Source: Gammaproteobacteria bacterium | GTDB lineage: Bacteria; Pseudomonadota; Gammaproteobacteria; JAABTG01 | DNA length: 64,000 bases | Reading direction: 5' to 3' | Assembly: GCA_034522055.1 (NCBI GenBank) | Contig: JAXHLS010000002.1 | Coordinates: 310,001-374,000, forward strand | Shown: positions 55,374 through 64,000 of the stretch, piece after piece | Position numbering within the stretch: the first letter of the stretch is position 1 | Layout of the letters: every line of letters starts with the position of its first letter | Notes under the pieces: model-generated | The model's input: only the letters and a program-made list of their open reading frames with translations | The model's database searches: none | What the model was told of the DNA's origin: nothing | Program-made: the position numbers and the translations under genes

Positions 55374-56524
55374 TAACACGCGTCACGGTCAATCCCGATC
55401 TACTCGGCTGGGCCCTTGAACGCGCCGGTGTGAGCGCCGATGCGTTGGCTGGCAAATTTCCTAAGCTGCACGAGTGGCTGACGGGCGAGCTTGCGCCGAC
55501 CTTGAAGCAACTGGAGGCCTTCGCCGCCGCGACGCATACCGCCATCGGTTTGTTGTTTTTGCCGCAACCGCCCGAGGAGCCGTTGCCCATTCCGGATTTT
55601 CGCACCCTGCCACAGGCGCGTCTGTCGTGGCCTTCTGCCGACCTGCTCGATACCATCTACCTGTGCCAACAGCGGCAGGCCTGGTATCGGGATCATCAGC
55701 GCCTGTATGGCGTGGATCCGCTCGCCTTCGTGGGCTCTGCTTCGATAACAGATCAGGTGGTTGATATTGCCGCCGGGATCGCCCGCACCATCGGCTTCAA
55801 TATGGATGAAAGAAAGCAGTTGTCCAACTGGTCGGAGGCGCTGCGCCGTCTCATCGCACAGATCGAGGAGGCCGGGGTGCTGGTGATGGTCAGCGGCGTG
55901 GTGGGCAGCAATACGCACCGGTCGCTGGTTGTCGAGGAGTTCCGGGGGTTTGCGCTCGCCGATGCGTTTGCACCGTTGATCTTCATCAATGGCAAGGACA
56001 GCAAGGCGGCGCAGATGTTTAGCCTGGCCCATGAGCTGGCGCATCTCTGGCTCGGCGAGAGCGGCATCTCCGACGCGCAGGCGGCCACCCGGCCCGATGA
56101 GGAAACGGAGCGCTGGTGCAACGCGGTGGCGGCGGAGTTGCTGGTCCCGCTGGAAGAACTGCGCCAGATCCACCAGCCGGGGCAAGCGTTGCAGGAGGAG
56201 ATGCAGCGTCTGGCCCGCTGGTTCAAGGTCAGCACCCTGGTCATCGTCCGCCGCCTGTACGACCTGGGATCATTGGACCAGGCAACGTTGTGGCGCGTCT
56301 ACCGCGAGGAGCTGGAGCGGGTGAAGGCCCTTTCTGCACGGGAAGGTGGCGGTGGCGATTTCTACAATAGCCTTGGCGCGCGGGTCAGCAAGCGTTTCGC
56401 ATCGGCCGTGGTGGGCAGCACGCTGGAAGGGCAGACCCCCTTTACCGATGCCTTCCGGATGCTGGGGATCAAAAAGAGCGCCACCTTCTATGAAGAGGCG
56501 CGACGGCTGAGGTTGCACGGATGA
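55370..56524 (+). CDS. XRE/ImmA-IrrE family metallopeptidase-like antitoxin
   Basis: A 384-residue protein with an N-terminal helix-turn-helix-like domain (WALERAGVSADALAGKFPKLHEWLTGELAPTLKQLEAFA, about 14-52) and a C-terminal zinc peptidase domain with H221-E-L-A-H225 in FSLAHELAHLWLG. This is the ImmA/IrrE (DUF955) layout. Directly upstream of, and overlapping, a DUF4411 PIN-like toxin gene, a pairing known for HTH-ImmA antitoxins. It probably represses the pair and neutralises the toxin. An earlier anti-repressor protease role is the alternative. Confidence 0.88.
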   Translation: MITRVTVNPDLLGWALERAGVSADALAGKFPKLHEWLTGELAPTLKQLEAFAAATHTAIGLLFLPQPPEEPLPIPDFRTLPQARLSWPSADLLDTIYLCQQRQAWYRDHQRLYGVDPLAFVGSASITDQVVDIAAGIARTIGFNMDERKQLSNWSEALRRLIAQIEEAGVLVMVSGVVGSNTHRSLVVEEFRGFALADAFAPLIFINGKDSKAAQMFSLAHELAHLWLGESGISDAQAATRPDEETERWCNAVAAELLVPLEELRQIHQPGQALQEEMQRLARWFKVSTLVIVRRLYDLGSLDQATLWRVYREELERVKALSAREGGGGDFYNSLGARVSKRFASAVVGSTLEGQTPFTDAFRMLGIKKSATFYEEARRLRLHG

Positions 56525-57015
56525 GCTATTTGCTGGATGCAAATGTCTTCATGGCGGCGAACAACCTGCACTATGGGTTGGATTTCTGTCCGGCGTTCTG
56601 GGAGTGGCTGATCCGGGGAAATGCCGCGCGGAAGGTGTTCAGTATCGAGAAGGTGGGCGATGAAATCGAGGCCGGTGGCGATGAACTATCGGATTGGGCG
56701 AAGGATGTGGGCGGGGCGCTGTTTCTCAAGCCCGATGCCAGTGTCCTGAGCGGTATGGGTAACGTCAGCCTGTGGGTAACCGAAAACGGCTACACGCCCG
56801 CGGCGGTGAATACTTTTCTGCAGGTTGCGGATTACTGGCTGGTATCCCATGCCTTGGCGCATGGCCATATTGTCGTGTCGCACGAGAAACCGGCGAATAC
56901 CCCACACAAGGTCAAGATTCCGAACGTCTGCGTAGGATTGGGGATCAAGGTGATGACGCCGTTCGAGATGTTGCGCCATGAGCGGGCGCGTTTTGTATTG
57001 GGGGCTGGTGCATGA
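56521..57015 (+). CDS. DUF4411 PIN-like toxin
   Basis: A 164-residue PIN-fold protein. The first conserved acid is D6 in YLLDANVFM, another is in IEKVGDEIEAGGDELSDW (about 44-61), and D near 101 in FLQVADYWLVSHA, with late VSHEKPANTPHKVKIPNVC, typical of DUF4411. Expected to be an RNase toxin. Overlaps the ImmA-like gene by 4 bases (ATGA), so antitoxin and toxin are coupled. Confidence 0.85.
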   Translation: MSYLLDANVFMAANNLHYGLDFCPAFWEWLIRGNAARKVFSIEKVGDEIEAGGDELSDWAKDVGGALFLKPDASVLSGMGNVSLWVTENGYTPAAVNTFLQVADYWLVSHALAHGHIVVSHEKPANTPHKVKIPNVCVGLGIKVMTPFEMLRHERARFVLGAGA

Positions 57016-57104
57016 TATGCCAGATTGGCATCATGGATGATCGGGGTAAAACTACGCCAATACTCGACTTAATGCTATCGAACGAAAAATGAAAAGATGA
57101 CCCC

Positions 57105-57326
57105 ATGAAAGCCACAGAAGCCAAACTCTTCGAGTTCCTGAAAAAGTCACTCCAGTTCGTCATACCAATTTACCAGCGCACCTGGTCCTGGACCGAGCCG
57201 CAGTGCCGGCAGTTGTGGGATGACATTCTGCGCGCCGGGCGGGGTTTTCATTTGAAGACATATACAACTTTCAATCAGCCGGGCAATGGCTCGAGTGATG
57301 GCACAGCAAGGAGGCTGCATGAATGA
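57105..57326 (+). pseudogene. Truncated DUF262 (GmrSD-type) gene fragment
   Basis: The first 46 residues (ATEAKLFEFLKKSLQFVIPIYQRTWSWTEPQCRQLWDDILRAG) are the N-terminus of DUF262 proteins, whose IPxYQRxYxW motif binds nucleotide in the GmrS-like domain. After about 57243 similarity stops and the frame runs into the leader of the next gene. The rest of the gene (normally 500 residues or more) is missing. Confidence 0.75.
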
Positions 57327-58311
57327 CATCGTGATTTTCGAGGCAGAAAGCCAGAAGGTGGAAGTCAGGCTGGAAGGCGAAACTCTTTGGCTGAGCCTTC
57401 AGCAACTGGCTGATCTGTTTGGGCGGGACAAGTCGGTTATCTCACGCCACTTGAAAAATATATTTGATACCAATGAGTTAAAGCGAGACCGAACTGTTGC
57501 AAAAAATGCAACAGTTCAAAAAGAGGGTGAACGAGAGGTTATCCGGCAAGTCGAGTTCTACAACCTGGATGCCATCATTTCCGTCGGCTACCGGGTGAAC
57601 TCCACCCAGGCCACCCGTTTCCGTCAATGGGCCACCCGCGTGCTGCGCGAACACCTGACCCAGGGCTACAGCTTGAACGAACACCGTTTGGCACAACAGG
57701 GGCTGGCCGAACTGGAGCAGGCGGTGGATCTGCTAAGCCAGACCTTGACGCGGCAGGAACTGGTGACCGATATCGGGAGGGAAGTGGTGGGCCTGATCCT
57801 GGGCTATGCCAAGACCTGGCGCCTACTGCTGGACTACGACGAAGGCAGGCTAAATATCCCCGCCGGTGCCCAACCGGCGCGTGGTGTGCTGGCTCTGGAA
57901 GAGGCGCGTCGGGCGCTGGATGCCTTGGCCGGGGAATTGCGCGAGCGCGGCGAGGCCAGTGAACTGTTTGCCCGCGATCGGAGCGAGGGCTTGGCGGCCA
58001 TTCTCGGCAATATCGAACAGACCATGTTTGGCGATCCGCTTTACAAGACCCGGGAAGAACGCGCGGCCCATCTTTTGTACTTTGTCATCAAGAACCACCC
58101 GTTTTCGGACGGCAACAAACGCTCCGGGGCGTTTTTGTTTCTGCTCTACCTGCGCCACGAGGGCATGCGCCTGACCCTGGATGAAAACGGCCTGACGGCA
58201 CTGACGCTGCTGATCGCCGAGAGCGACCCGAAAGCCAAGGAGCTGATGGTGCGGCTGGTGATGAATCTACTAACAGCAGGCTCCGGGGTCATGGAGAGTG
58301 AGGGGCGATGA
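57319..58311 (+). CDS. RhuM-family protein with C-terminal Fic/Doc domain
   Basis: A 330-residue protein. The N-terminal RhuM-like part (residues 1-125: VEVRLEGETLWLSLQQLADLFGRDKSVISRHLKNIF, then a winged-helix-like segment ending YRVNSTQATRFRQWATRVLREH) resembles a DNA-binding module. The C-terminus holds a complete Fic motif H260-P-F-S-D-G-N-K-R, so it should transfer AMP or another nucleotide group. AAGGAGG precedes the ATG at 57319. The stop overlaps hsdR (ATGA), placing it inside the restriction operon, a recurrent position for such proteins. No separate antitoxin with the inhibitory S/TxxxE/N motif was recognised. Confidence 0.88.
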   Translation: MNDIVIFEAESQKVEVRLEGETLWLSLQQLADLFGRDKSVISRHLKNIFDTNELKRDRTVAKNATVQKEGEREVIRQVEFYNLDAIISVGYRVNSTQATRFRQWATRVLREHLTQGYSLNEHRLAQQGLAELEQAVDLLSQTLTRQELVTDIGREVVGLILGYAKTWRLLLDYDEGRLNIPAGAQPARGVLALEEARRALDALAGELRERGEASELFARDRSEGLAAILGNIEQTMFGDPLYKTREERAAHLLYFVIKNHPFSDGNKRSGAFLFLLYLRHEGMRLTLDENGLTALTLLIAESDPKAKELMVRLVMNLLTAGSGVMESEGR

Positions 58312-61300
58312 GTTATACCGAGGACGCACTGGTTCAGCAGACAACCGCCGATTATTTGGAACAGCAACTCGGCTGGCGCTCAGTGCTTGCCTGGAACAAC
58401 GAGGACTACGGACCGGACAGTCTGTTGGGCCGTGCTTCTGATCGCGAGGTGGTGCTGACGCGCACCCTGCGCGAGAAAATGATGGCGCTGAACCCGGGTT
58501 TACCGGATTCGGCTTATGACGAGGCCGTACGCCAGATCACTGCGACAGTTGCCTCCCAACCCCTGATCGCCACCAACCGTGAGAAATACACACAAATTAT
58601 CGATGGCGTGCAGGTCACCTTCCGTAATGACAAGGGAGAACGCGACAGGCGACGCCTGCGGCTGTTCGACTTCGACACGCCGGACAACAACGATTTTCTC
58701 TGCGTGCGTGAACTGTGGGTGCGGGGTGATCTCTACCGGCGGCGGGCGGACATCATCGGTTTCGTCAACGGCCTGCCGCTGCTATTCATCGAATGTAAGA
58801 ATCTGCACAAGAACCTGAAAGCCGCCTTCGAGCAGAATTTCTCCGACTATCGCGACACCGTTCCGCATCTGTTCCACCACAACGCCATCGTGATGTTCGC
58901 CAATGGCGAGCAGGCGAAGATCGGCTCCATCACCAGCCGCTGGGACCACTTCAACGAGTGGAAGCGCCTGGCAGAGGAGGCGCCCGGCGCGGTGGATATG
59001 GAGACCCTGCTCAAGGGCGTCTGCGACCGGCGTAATTTTCTCGATCTGGTGGAGAACTTCATCCTGTTCAACGAATCCACCGGCGAGGCGAAGAAGATCA
59101 TCGCGCGCAATCACCAGTTTCTCGGCGTCAACCGTGCCATTGCGTCCGTGCGGGATCGCAAGGCACGGCAGGGCAAGTTGGGCGTGTTCTGGCACACCCA
59201 GGGCTCGGGCAAGAGCTATTCCATGGTGATGTTCACCCGCAAGGTGCACCGCAAGCTCGGCGGTAATTTTACCTTTCTGGTCCTCACCGACCGCGACGAC
59301 CTGGACACACAGATCTACAAGACCTTCGCCGGTTGTGGCGTGGTGAGCGAGAGGGATGAATGCCGCGCCGCCAGCGGCCACCATTTGAACGCGCTGCTGA
59401 TTCAGCACAAGGCTTTTATCTTCTCGCTGATCCAGAAGTTCAATAAGAAGGTGGAACCGGAGCAGCCCTACAGCGAGCGCGAGGATATCATCGTCATCAC
59501 CGACGAGGCGCACCGCACCCAGTACGGCACGCTGGCCTTGAACCTACGCAACGCCCTGCCCCACGCCAGCTATATCGGCTTTACCGGCACACCGCTGTTC
59601 AAGGACGACGAGATCACGCGCAAGGTGTTCGGCGAGTATGTCTCCACCTACGACTTCCAGCGGGCGGTGGAAGACAAAGCCACCGTGCCGCTTTATTATG
59701 ATGCCCGCGGCGAGAAGCTGGGCCTCGCTATCGGCGACCTCAACGAGCGCATCGCCGGCAAACTGGAAGCGCTGGAGACCGACGACATCGATGTGGAGCA
59801 GCGCCTGGAGAAGGAACTCAAGCGCGACTATCACATCATCACCGCCGGCAGGCGCCTCGACCAGGTGGCGCGGGACTTCGTGCAGCACTACTCCACTTCC
59901 TGGGAGACCGGCAAGGCGATGCTGGTATGCATCGACAAGGTTACCTGTGTGCGCATGCACAGGCTGATGGCTTTTTACTGGGATGAACGCATCCGCGAGC
60001 TGGAGCAGGAAAAACTCCTGGACGAGCAGGACGAGTTATTTCGTCAACGTCAGATCACCTGGATGCGCGAGACCCGTATGGCGGTGGTGGTGAGCGAGGA
60101 ACAGGGCGAGGTCGCCAGGTTCAACAAGTGGGACCTGGACATCATCCCGCACCGCAAGTTGATGAAGGAAGGCATCGAGCTGCCGGAGACCATGCGCGCC
60201 AGGCCCGAATACCGCAACCTGCAGACCATGGCCCTGGACGATGCCTTCAAGGCACCGGAACACCCGCTACGCATCGCCATCGTCTGCGCCATGTGGCTGA
60301 CCGGTTTCGACGTACCCAGCCTGTCCACGCTCTATCTCGACAAGCCCCTCAAGGCCCACACCCTTATGCAGGCCATCGCCCGCGCCAACCGCGTGGCCGA
60401 GGGCAAGAACAACGGCCTGATCGTGGATTACTGCGGCATTCTTGCACACCTGCGCAAGGCACTGGCAACCTTTGCCGGCACCCAACCTGACGGCGAAGAT
60501 GGCGAGATCGACCCGGCACGGCCCGAGGAGGAACTGCTGGCCGACCTGGCCGAGGCCATCGCCCTGGTGCGCGCCTTCGTGGAGGACCGCCAGGCCTCAC
60601 TGGATGAGGTCATCCGAAAGACAGGTTTCGAACGCAACGCCGCCATCGTCGCCTGCAAGGAAGCGGCCAACGGCAACGACGAAAGCCGCAAGCGCTTCGA
60701 GGTGATGTGCCGCGAGGTGTTCAAGAAGTTCAAGGCCTGCATCAATGTGGCCGGCGTCAATACCCACCGTGCGCATCGGGATGCCATCCATATCGTCTAC
60801 AAGAGCCTGCAGCAGGACCGTGAGCGGGCCGACATCACCGACATCATCCGACAACTACACGACGTGGTGGATGAGGCGATCGAGGTGCGCTCCGACTGGC
60901 AGGGCGAAGAATCCGCGCCCTATGACATCAGCAGGATCGACTTCGACCGCCTGCGCCAGGAATTCGAGCGTAGCCCGGGCAAGAACACCACGGTTCAGAA
61001 CCTGCGCGAGGCCGTCGAACGACGACTGCAAAAGCTGCTGTTACAGAATCCGCTGCGCACCGACTTCCAACAACACTACGAGCAGATCGTCGCCGAGTAC
61101 AACCGCGAGAAGGACCGGGCCACCATCGAAAAGACCTTCGAGGCCCTGTTCACTCTGGTTCTGGGACTCGATGAGGAAGAAGACCGCGCCGTGCGGGAGG
61201 GGCTCGATGAGGAGACCCTGGCGATATTCGACCTGCTGAAAAAACCGGAACTCAAGGCCGCGGAGATCAAACGCATCAAGGCGGTCGCAGTACAGTTACT

Positions 61301-61535
61301 CGAAAGACTGAAGGCCGAAAAACTGCGCGTCGACCACTGGCGCGACAAGGAAGCCACCCGCGACGCCGTACGCAGCGCCATTCGGGATTTTCTCTGGGAT
61401 GATGCCAGCGGGCTGCCCGTGGATACGTTTGCCGAAGCGGACGTGGACCAGAAGACCGAGGACGTATTCCGGCATATATACCGCGCCTACCCGACCGTGC
61501 CCTCGCCTTATTACGCCGCCGTGGGCCAGGGATAA
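58308..61535 (+). CDS. hsdR: Type I restriction endonuclease subunit R
   Basis: A 1075-residue motor/nuclease subunit. The N-terminal PD-(D/E)xK nuclease has LPLLFIECKN with E162 and K164; the SF2 helicase follows with Walker A GSGK at 299-302, DEAH at 399-402, FTGTPLF (motif III) near 424 and AIARANRV (motif VI) near 685. The C-terminal third is helical and binds the methyltransferase. Complete and in frame. With hsdM and hsdS interrupted, an active translocase-nuclease without specificity subunit should be inert, since HsdR needs HsdS for loading. Confidence 0.95.
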   Translation: MSYTEDALVQQTTADYLEQQLGWRSVLAWNNEDYGPDSLLGRASDREVVLTRTLREKMMALNPGLPDSAYDEAVRQITATVASQPLIATNREKYTQIIDGVQVTFRNDKGERDRRRLRLFDFDTPDNNDFLCVRELWVRGDLYRRRADIIGFVNGLPLLFIECKNLHKNLKAAFEQNFSDYRDTVPHLFHHNAIVMFANGEQAKIGSITSRWDHFNEWKRLAEEAPGAVDMETLLKGVCDRRNFLDLVENFILFNESTGEAKKIIARNHQFLGVNRAIASVRDRKARQGKLGVFWHTQGSGKSYSMVMFTRKVHRKLGGNFTFLVLTDRDDLDTQIYKTFAGCGVVSERDECRAASGHHLNALLIQHKAFIFSLIQKFNKKVEPEQPYSEREDIIVITDEAHRTQYGTLALNLRNALPHASYIGFTGTPLFKDDEITRKVFGEYVSTYDFQRAVEDKATVPLYYDARGEKLGLAIGDLNERIAGKLEALETDDIDVEQRLEKELKRDYHIITAGRRLDQVARDFVQHYSTSWETGKAMLVCIDKVTCVRMHRLMAFYWDERIRELEQEKLLDEQDELFRQRQITWMRETRMAVVVSEEQGEVARFNKWDLDIIPHRKLMKEGIELPETMRARPEYRNLQTMALDDAFKAPEHPLRIAIVCAMWLTGFDVPSLSTLYLDKPLKAHTLMQAIARANRVAEGKNNGLIVDYCGILAHLRKALATFAGTQPDGEDGEIDPARPEEELLADLAEAIALVRAFVEDRQASLDEVIRKTGFERNAAIVACKEAANGNDESRKRFEVMCREVFKKFKACINVAGVNTHRAHRDAIHIVYKSLQQDRERADITDIIRQLHDVVDEAIEVRSDWQGEESAPYDISRIDFDRLRQEFERSPGKNTTVQNLREAVERRLQKLLLQNPLRTDFQQHYEQIVAEYNREKDRATIEKTFEALFTLVLGLDEEEDRAVREGLDEETLAIFDLLKKPELKAAEIKRIKAVAVQLLERLKAEKLRVDHWRDKEATRDAVRSAIRDFLWDDASGLPVDTFAEADVDQKTEDVFRHIYRAYPTVPSPYYAAVGQG

Positions 61536-61589
61536 ATTGGGGTTCGCGGGCTCACCCCAACAGGCACCCAAATGCGACCGCGGCCGGCG

Positions 61590-61796
61590 TCATTCCAGGG
61601 CGATGTCCCCGTCGATGGTCACCTCCAGCTCCACCCCTGCGACGCGCAGGGTCATGGAGGCGGGCAGGCGTTCGTTGCCCTGCAGCCGGCCGTCCGCCAG
61701 GCGGGCCCGCACGGCGGCCTCGATCTCGCGCTGGGCGGTGATGCCGGTGCGTTTGAGAAAGGCGCGTATCTGTTGGTTCAGCACTTCTTCGTCCAT
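61590..61796 (-). CDS. DUF6494 family small protein
   Basis: A 68-residue protein beginning MDEEVLNQQIRAFLKRTGI and TAQREIEAAVRARLADGRL, the pattern of DUF6494, followed by a C-terminal beta segment (TLRVAGVELEVTIDGDIALE). The start at 61796 with GAGAAGA-type upstream sequence matches the family; the open frame extends 45 codons further without similarity. Function unknown. Confidence 0.75.
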   Translation of the reverse strand: MDEEVLNQQIRAFLKRTGITAQREIEAAVRARLADGRLQGNERLPASMTLRVAGVELEVTIDGDIALE

Positions 61797-61946
61797 CGTC
61801 TTCTCCTCGTCGCTCGCGGATCCGCCGGGGATCCTGCTGCAAAGCTGAGATGGTACGCCAGTCCGCCCCGCGAAACTCCCCCCGGGGCCAGCACGCCATT
61901 GGTCACCAGGACCCCGCCCCATGACCCGCATCCTGCCCGCCCAGCG

Positions 61947-62807
61947 CTAACCTGCCAGCTCGGTGACCCGTGCGACGATGCTGAGCTGCGGGCTGTTGCT
62001 GGCCGGCCCTAGGAAGCTGCCGGCCACCGGTGGCACGGCCTCCGGGTGGCGGGCCACCGCCACCGCAATATGCCGGTCGCCCGTCACGGTGCCACTGGTG
62101 GGGTCGAAACCCTTCCAGCCGGCGCCAGGCAGATAGACCTCGGCCCAGGCGTGGGTGGAGGCGCTGTCGGCCTCGCCCGACTCCACGTACAGATAACCGC
62201 TGACGAAACGGCTCGCGAGGCCAAGCGCGCGGCAGACCTCGATGAACAGGGCCGCGAAGTCCCGGCAGGAGCCGGCGTTGAGGGCCAGGGTAAGGGCGGG
62301 CCCCTGTACCCCGGGCTCCTCGCGGATCTGATAGACGAAGCCGTTGGCGATGGCACGGTTCAGGCGATCCAGCAACACGATGGTCTGATCCGGACGCCTC
62401 AAGTCCAGGGCGTCAAGCCATTGCCCCACGGCCTGCGCATCGGCCGGATAGTCGGCCTGCTGGAAAGCCGCGAGCTCGGCCTGTTCAGCGGCCGCGTATT
62501 TGAAAGGGTAGGCCACCGCGTAGTCCTCCAGCAGGAAATCGAAGGGGTTGTCCTCGTAATGCTGGATGATCACGTTGCTGGCGATACACAGGCGATCCGT
62601 CGGTTCCAAGAAACTCACCACCGCCACGGAATTATCCAGCACGTCCCGTTGCCACTGCACGCTGTGGGAAGGCACGATGTCCAGCTCGGCGCATTCGATG
62701 CGCACGTTGTGGTTCTCCCGCGGGCGCAGCAACAGGCGGTGCGGCAACAGCGATGCCGGGACCGGGAAGCGGTACTCGGTGACATGACTGATATTCAGAC
62801 GTCGCAT
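61947..62807 (-). CDS. Transglutaminase-like cysteine protease family protein
   Basis: A 286-residue protein with an N-terminal beta domain (MRRLNISHVTEYRF ... LLRPRENHNVRI) and a transglutaminase core whose catalytic triad is visible: Cys in LNAGSCRDFAALFIEVCRALGL (about 179-200), His in STHAWAEVYLP (about 217-227) and Asp in GFDPTSGT (about 233-240). GGAG precedes the ATG. Such proteins act as peptidases or amidohydrolases; substrate unknown. The partner alpha-E or circularly permuted ATP-grasp genes sometimes linked to it are absent here. Confidence 0.88.
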   Translation of the reverse strand: MRRLNISHVTEYRFPVPASLLPHRLLLRPRENHNVRIECAELDIVPSHSVQWQRDVLDNSVAVVSFLEPTDRLCIASNVIIQHYEDNPFDFLLEDYAVAYPFKYAAAEQAELAAFQQADYPADAQAVGQWLDALDLRRPDQTIVLLDRLNRAIANGFVYQIREEPGVQGPALTLALNAGSCRDFAALFIEVCRALGLASRFVSGYLYVESGEADSASTHAWAEVYLPGAGWKGFDPTSGTVTGDRHIAVAVARHPEAVPPVAGSFLGPASNSPQLSIVARVTELAG

Positions 62808-62925
62808 GGTGAAGCTCCTGCCCTGTCATGAGTGGGTATGGTGGGAGAAGGTGGCGGGACCATGACGTCACCGGTGAAAAGCCGTTCGCAGGGCGACGCG
62901 GCCCCGCCCATCCGCGGCCGTGGAT

Positions 62926-63984
62926 TCACCCAGCCTCCTCCGGCTCGCTGTTGAAGTCGCGCATGAAGATCCCCCAGAAGGCCACGAACAGGGCCGCCAC
63001 CATGGGACCGATGACGAAGCCGTTCATGCCGAACAGCACGAAGCCGCCCAGAGTGGAGAGCAGCACCAGGTAATCCGGGAGCTTGGTATCCCGTCCCACC
63101 AGCACGGGACGCAGCACATTGTCGGCGAGCCCGATGACCCCCATGCCGAAGCCCGTCAGCACCAGCCCCTGCACCCAGTCGCCGGTGGCGAACAGGTAGA
63201 TGGCCACCGGCGCCCAGATGAGGCCCGCCCCCACCACCGGGATGAGGGACAGCAGGGCCATGACCACGCCCCACAACAGAGCGCCGTAGATGTCGAGGAT
63301 CCAGAAGATGAGGCCACCCAATGCCCCCTGGACCAGGGCCACCACCAGGTTGCCCTTGATGGTGGCACGGGTCACCTCGGCGAACTTGGCGAACAGCAGG
63401 TGCTCCCGCTCGTCCCCCAGGGGCAGGGCCCGCACCAGCAGGGCCACCAGGGCGGGGCCGTCGCGCAGCATGAAGAAGGTAATGTAGAGCATCAGGGCCA
63501 GGGAGACGAAGAACTGCACGGTGCCCTGGCCCAGTTGCACGGCATTCTCGGCAATGAAGCGGGTGGCCCCCACGGCGCCGTCGGCGAGCCGCTGCTTGAG
63601 GCTCGCGAGGTCCACATCCAGGCGCTCCAGCAGGCCCTGGATCATGGGAAAACCCTCGCGGATACGGTCCAGATAGGCGCCGGGGTCCAGCTCGCCACTC
63701 TGCAGGCGCTGGTAGAGGGCCACCCCCTCCTGGAAAAACGACCCCAGCACGAACAGTGCCGGCACCACGCCGACGAACACACACAGGATGAGGGTAATCA
63801 GGGCCGCCAGGTTGGGACGCCCTTCGAGCCGCCGCAACACCCGGCGATGCAGCGGATAGAATATGAGGCCAATGACACAGGCCCAGAACACGGCACCGAA
63901 GAAGGGCTTGAGCAGGTACAGAAACAACAGCGTCACCCCCGCCAGCACCAGCAGAAACGACCGGTCTTCGAGCTTGCCCCCCAT
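62926..63984 (-). CDS. AI-2E family transporter-like membrane protein
   Basis: A 352-residue protein of the AI-2E (PerM/YdiK/TqsA) family with eight hydrophobic helices: an N-terminal hairpin (about 8-45), one at 60-85, a long extramembrane helical region (about 85-150) and then the cluster 155-330 with LSLIPVVGAGLIWAPVAIYLFATGDW and DNVLRPVLVGRDTKLPDYLVLLSTLGGFVLFGMNGFVIGPM, the most conserved family stretch. GGAGGG precedes the ATG at 63984. Members export AI-2 or act as ion antiporters; the substrate here is not predictable. Confidence 0.88.
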   Translation of the reverse strand: MGGKLEDRSFLLVLAGVTLLFLYLLKPFFGAVFWACVIGLIFYPLHRRVLRRLEGRPNLAALITLILCVFVGVVPALFVLGSFFQEGVALYQRLQSGELDPGAYLDRIREGFPMIQGLLERLDVDLASLKQRLADGAVGATRFIAENAVQLGQGTVQFFVSLALMLYITFFMLRDGPALVALLVRALPLGDEREHLLFAKFAEVTRATIKGNLVVALVQGALGGLIFWILDIYGALLWGVVMALLSLIPVVGAGLIWAPVAIYLFATGDWVQGLVLTGFGMGVIGLADNVLRPVLVGRDTKLPDYLVLLSTLGGFVLFGMNGFVIGPMVAALFVAFWGIFMRDFNSEPEEAG

Positions 63985-64000
63985 TCTACCCTCCTTCGCC

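Overview
GC-rich (high-GC codon use throughout), gene-dense chromosomal DNA, most likely from an autotrophic or sulfur/nitrogen-oxidising gammaproteobacterium (Chromatiales/Ectothiorhodospiraceae-like). This placement is inferred from the gene set (energy-coupled inorganic carbon uptake DabA/DabB, a DsrC-like protein, a 14-gene complex I operon, a periplasmic formate dehydrogenase, GH100 invertase plus glycogen phosphorylase), not from a marker gene: no rRNA or tRNA gene was seen.

Layout. 1-838: left-truncated sugar-binding lipoprotein gene whose start codon abuts a 17.7-copy heptanucleotide repeat. 1199-3472: cbpM-cbpA and a DUF883/holin-like membrane pair. 3473-6168: a probable sigma-54 promoter, encapsulated ferritin (EncFtn), encapsulin shell and a PDZ protein. 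6424-12726: cysteine-less DsrC homologue, DUF3096 miniprotein, SpoIIE-type phosphatase, type II NADH dehydrogenase, GH100 invertase, RRM protein and RhlE helicase. 13180-26256: nuoA-N, translationally coupled over most of its length, with a short NuoG. 26351-28819: glycogen phosphorylase. 29102-35007 (minus): dabB, a membrane protein, dabA and a P-II-like gene, a bicarbonate/CO2 accumulation locus. 35382-37213: Tat-exported Rieske-like protein with an altered ligand box, GTAG-type REP hairpins, ankyrin protein.

37388-46504 (minus) is a periplasmic formate dehydrogenase locus: DUF3305, DUF3306, a polyferredoxin, a TorD-like chaperone, a small Tat protein, fdhA, fdhB, two tiny lipoproteins and the cytochrome b subunit. 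Both blocks begin with a GG-N10-GC (sigma-54) promoter, and each has GGACA-type sites upstream, so the two blocks look co-regulated.

46977-61535 is a defence island: type I restriction-modification hsdM, hsdS and hsdR enclosing an OLD-family nuclease, an ImmA/DUF4411 toxin-antitoxin pair, a RhuM-Fic protein and relics of other defence genes. hsdM carries three insertions of one palindromic module family; one pair encloses an in-frame DUF559 endonuclease domain and another causes a frameshift. hsdS is split by a 2.68-kb element with a 7-bp target duplication, imperfect 17-bp inverted ends, a DDE transposase and a passenger adenine methylase. The modification arm therefore looks broken while hsdR stays intact.

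61590-63984 (minus): DUF6494 protein, transglutaminase-like protein and AI-2E family membrane protein. The least familiar biology here is the DUF559/palindrome element in hsdM, the methylase-carrying insertion in hsdS, and the sigma-54 formate/encapsulin control signals.
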